NCBI GenBank assembly: GCA_019240375.1
Contig: JAFAYN010000204.1
Location: 1 to 5,851, forward strand
DNA length: 5,851 nt
Direction of reading: 5' to 3'
From: Gemmatimonadota bacterium
GTDB lineage: Bacteria; Gemmatimonadota; Gemmatimonadetes; Longimicrobiales; Longimicrobiaceae
Of this stretch, positions 5,546 to 5,851 are shown piece after piece. A program made the position numbers and the translations under genes. Numbering within the stretch: the stretch's first letter is position 1; each line of letters opens with the position of its first letter. The notes under the pieces are model-generated. The model saw nothing but the letters and a program-made list of their open reading frames with translations, searched no databases and was not told the origin of the DNA.

Positions 5546-5851
5546 TCAGAGCGACTGGAGCGCCTCGTCCCGGGAGTCCGCGATGTTGAAGAGGGTGTCC
5601 AGCTTGGTGAGCTCGAACAGGGTGCGAAGGTCCTCGTTGAGGTTGGCCAGGCGCAGCTCGCCACCCTGCTCGCGGATCTTCTTGGAAAGGCTGACCAGCA
5701 CGCCCAGGCCCGACGAGTCGATGTACCCGGTGTTGGCGAAGTCGATCAGGAACTTGCGCTCCCCGCCCTCCAGCTCGTCCAGCACCTTCTGCTTCAGCTC
5801 CTGCCGGTTCCCGACGATCAGCTGACCGTCCACGTCCACCACCACCACACC
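5546..5851 (-). CDS. STAS-domain anti-sigma-factor antagonist (RsbV/SpoIIAA-like), N terminus outside window
   Basis: The last 101 codons of an STAS protein; the frame is open to the window edge, and the true start is probably a few codons beyond it. The sequence begins in the first beta strand (VVVVDVDGQL), where a complete family member would have roughly 8-12 more residues. An in-frame GTG at 5848 exists but would start inside that strand. The key segment is YIDSSGLGVLVSL, encoded at about 5690-5725. One of its two adjacent serines is the expected phosphorylation site, as in SpoIIAA and RsbV. The rest (GGELRLANLNEDLRTLFELTKLDTLFNIADSRDEAL) is standard STAS. Unphosphorylated, it should bind the kinase encoded just downstream and displace that kinase's partner; the phosphatase gene after it would reactivate it. 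Confidence 0.93.
   Translation of the reverse strand, partial: GVVVVDVDGQLIVGNRQELKQKVLDELEGGERKFLIDFANTGYIDSSGLGVLVSLSKKIREQGGELRLANLNEDLRTLFELTKLDTLFNIADSRDEALQSL

Noticed and set aside
4701..5825. A 374-codon open frame on the plus strand
   Set aside because: Antisense to the kinase and STAS genes, with low-complexity Ser/Arg-rich stretches; no start signal seen.
5846..5848. GTG as the true start of the STAS gene
   Set aside because: It would begin within the first beta strand of the domain; the frame remains open to the window edge, so the real start is most likely outside.

Overview
The window is a GC-rich stretch (GC strongly favoured at third codon positions) in which every credible gene lies on the minus strand, so it reads from position 5851 down to 1. 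Three features suggest a Gemmatimonadota/Longimicrobium-like bacterium: high GC, a mix of genes with and without Shine-Dalgarno sequences, and C/G-rich intergenic hairpin repeats. That assignment is inference; no taxonomic marker such as rRNA is present. The outermost genes run off the window: an STAS protein loses its N terminus at 5851, and an exonuclease loses its C terminus at 1.

Region 5851-3443 is a compact partner-switching module. It holds an anti-sigma-factor-antagonist-like STAS protein (RsbV/SpoIIAA type), a GHKL serine kinase (RsbW/SpoIIAB type) and a GAF-containing PP2C/SpoIIE phosphatase (RsbU type). Gaps of 17 and 7 bp suggest one mRNA with coupled translation. By family knowledge, the kinase phosphorylates the STAS protein and the phosphatase reverses this, so the STAS phosphorylation state controls the kinase's partner. 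No sigma factor gene is next to them inside the window, so the output is unknown.

Region 3442-2513 holds ksgA/rsmA, the 16S rRNA adenine dimethyltransferase, behind a 90-bp gap with a clear ribosome binding site. It could be read from the upstream module or from its own promoter; none is evident.

Region 2512-1625 holds rex, the NADH/NAD+-sensing repressor. Its promoter (TTGACG, 17 bp, TATTTT) has its -10 element overlapped by a near-ideal Rex operator, a clear sign of autorepression. Downstream is a hairpin with a T-rich tail that probably terminates rex. It lies in a repeat-like intergenic cassette of two imperfect C/G-rich hairpins around an AT-rich core.

Region 1624-1 holds a complete arginine deiminase with all catalytic residues, possibly expressed from a leaderless promoter. 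Its stop codon overlaps the GTG start of a DnaQ-like (DEDDh) exonuclease that appears to carry an N-terminal winged-helix-like domain. No tRNA, rRNA, CRISPR array, transposase or phage gene was seen. All gaps between genes are under 300 bp.
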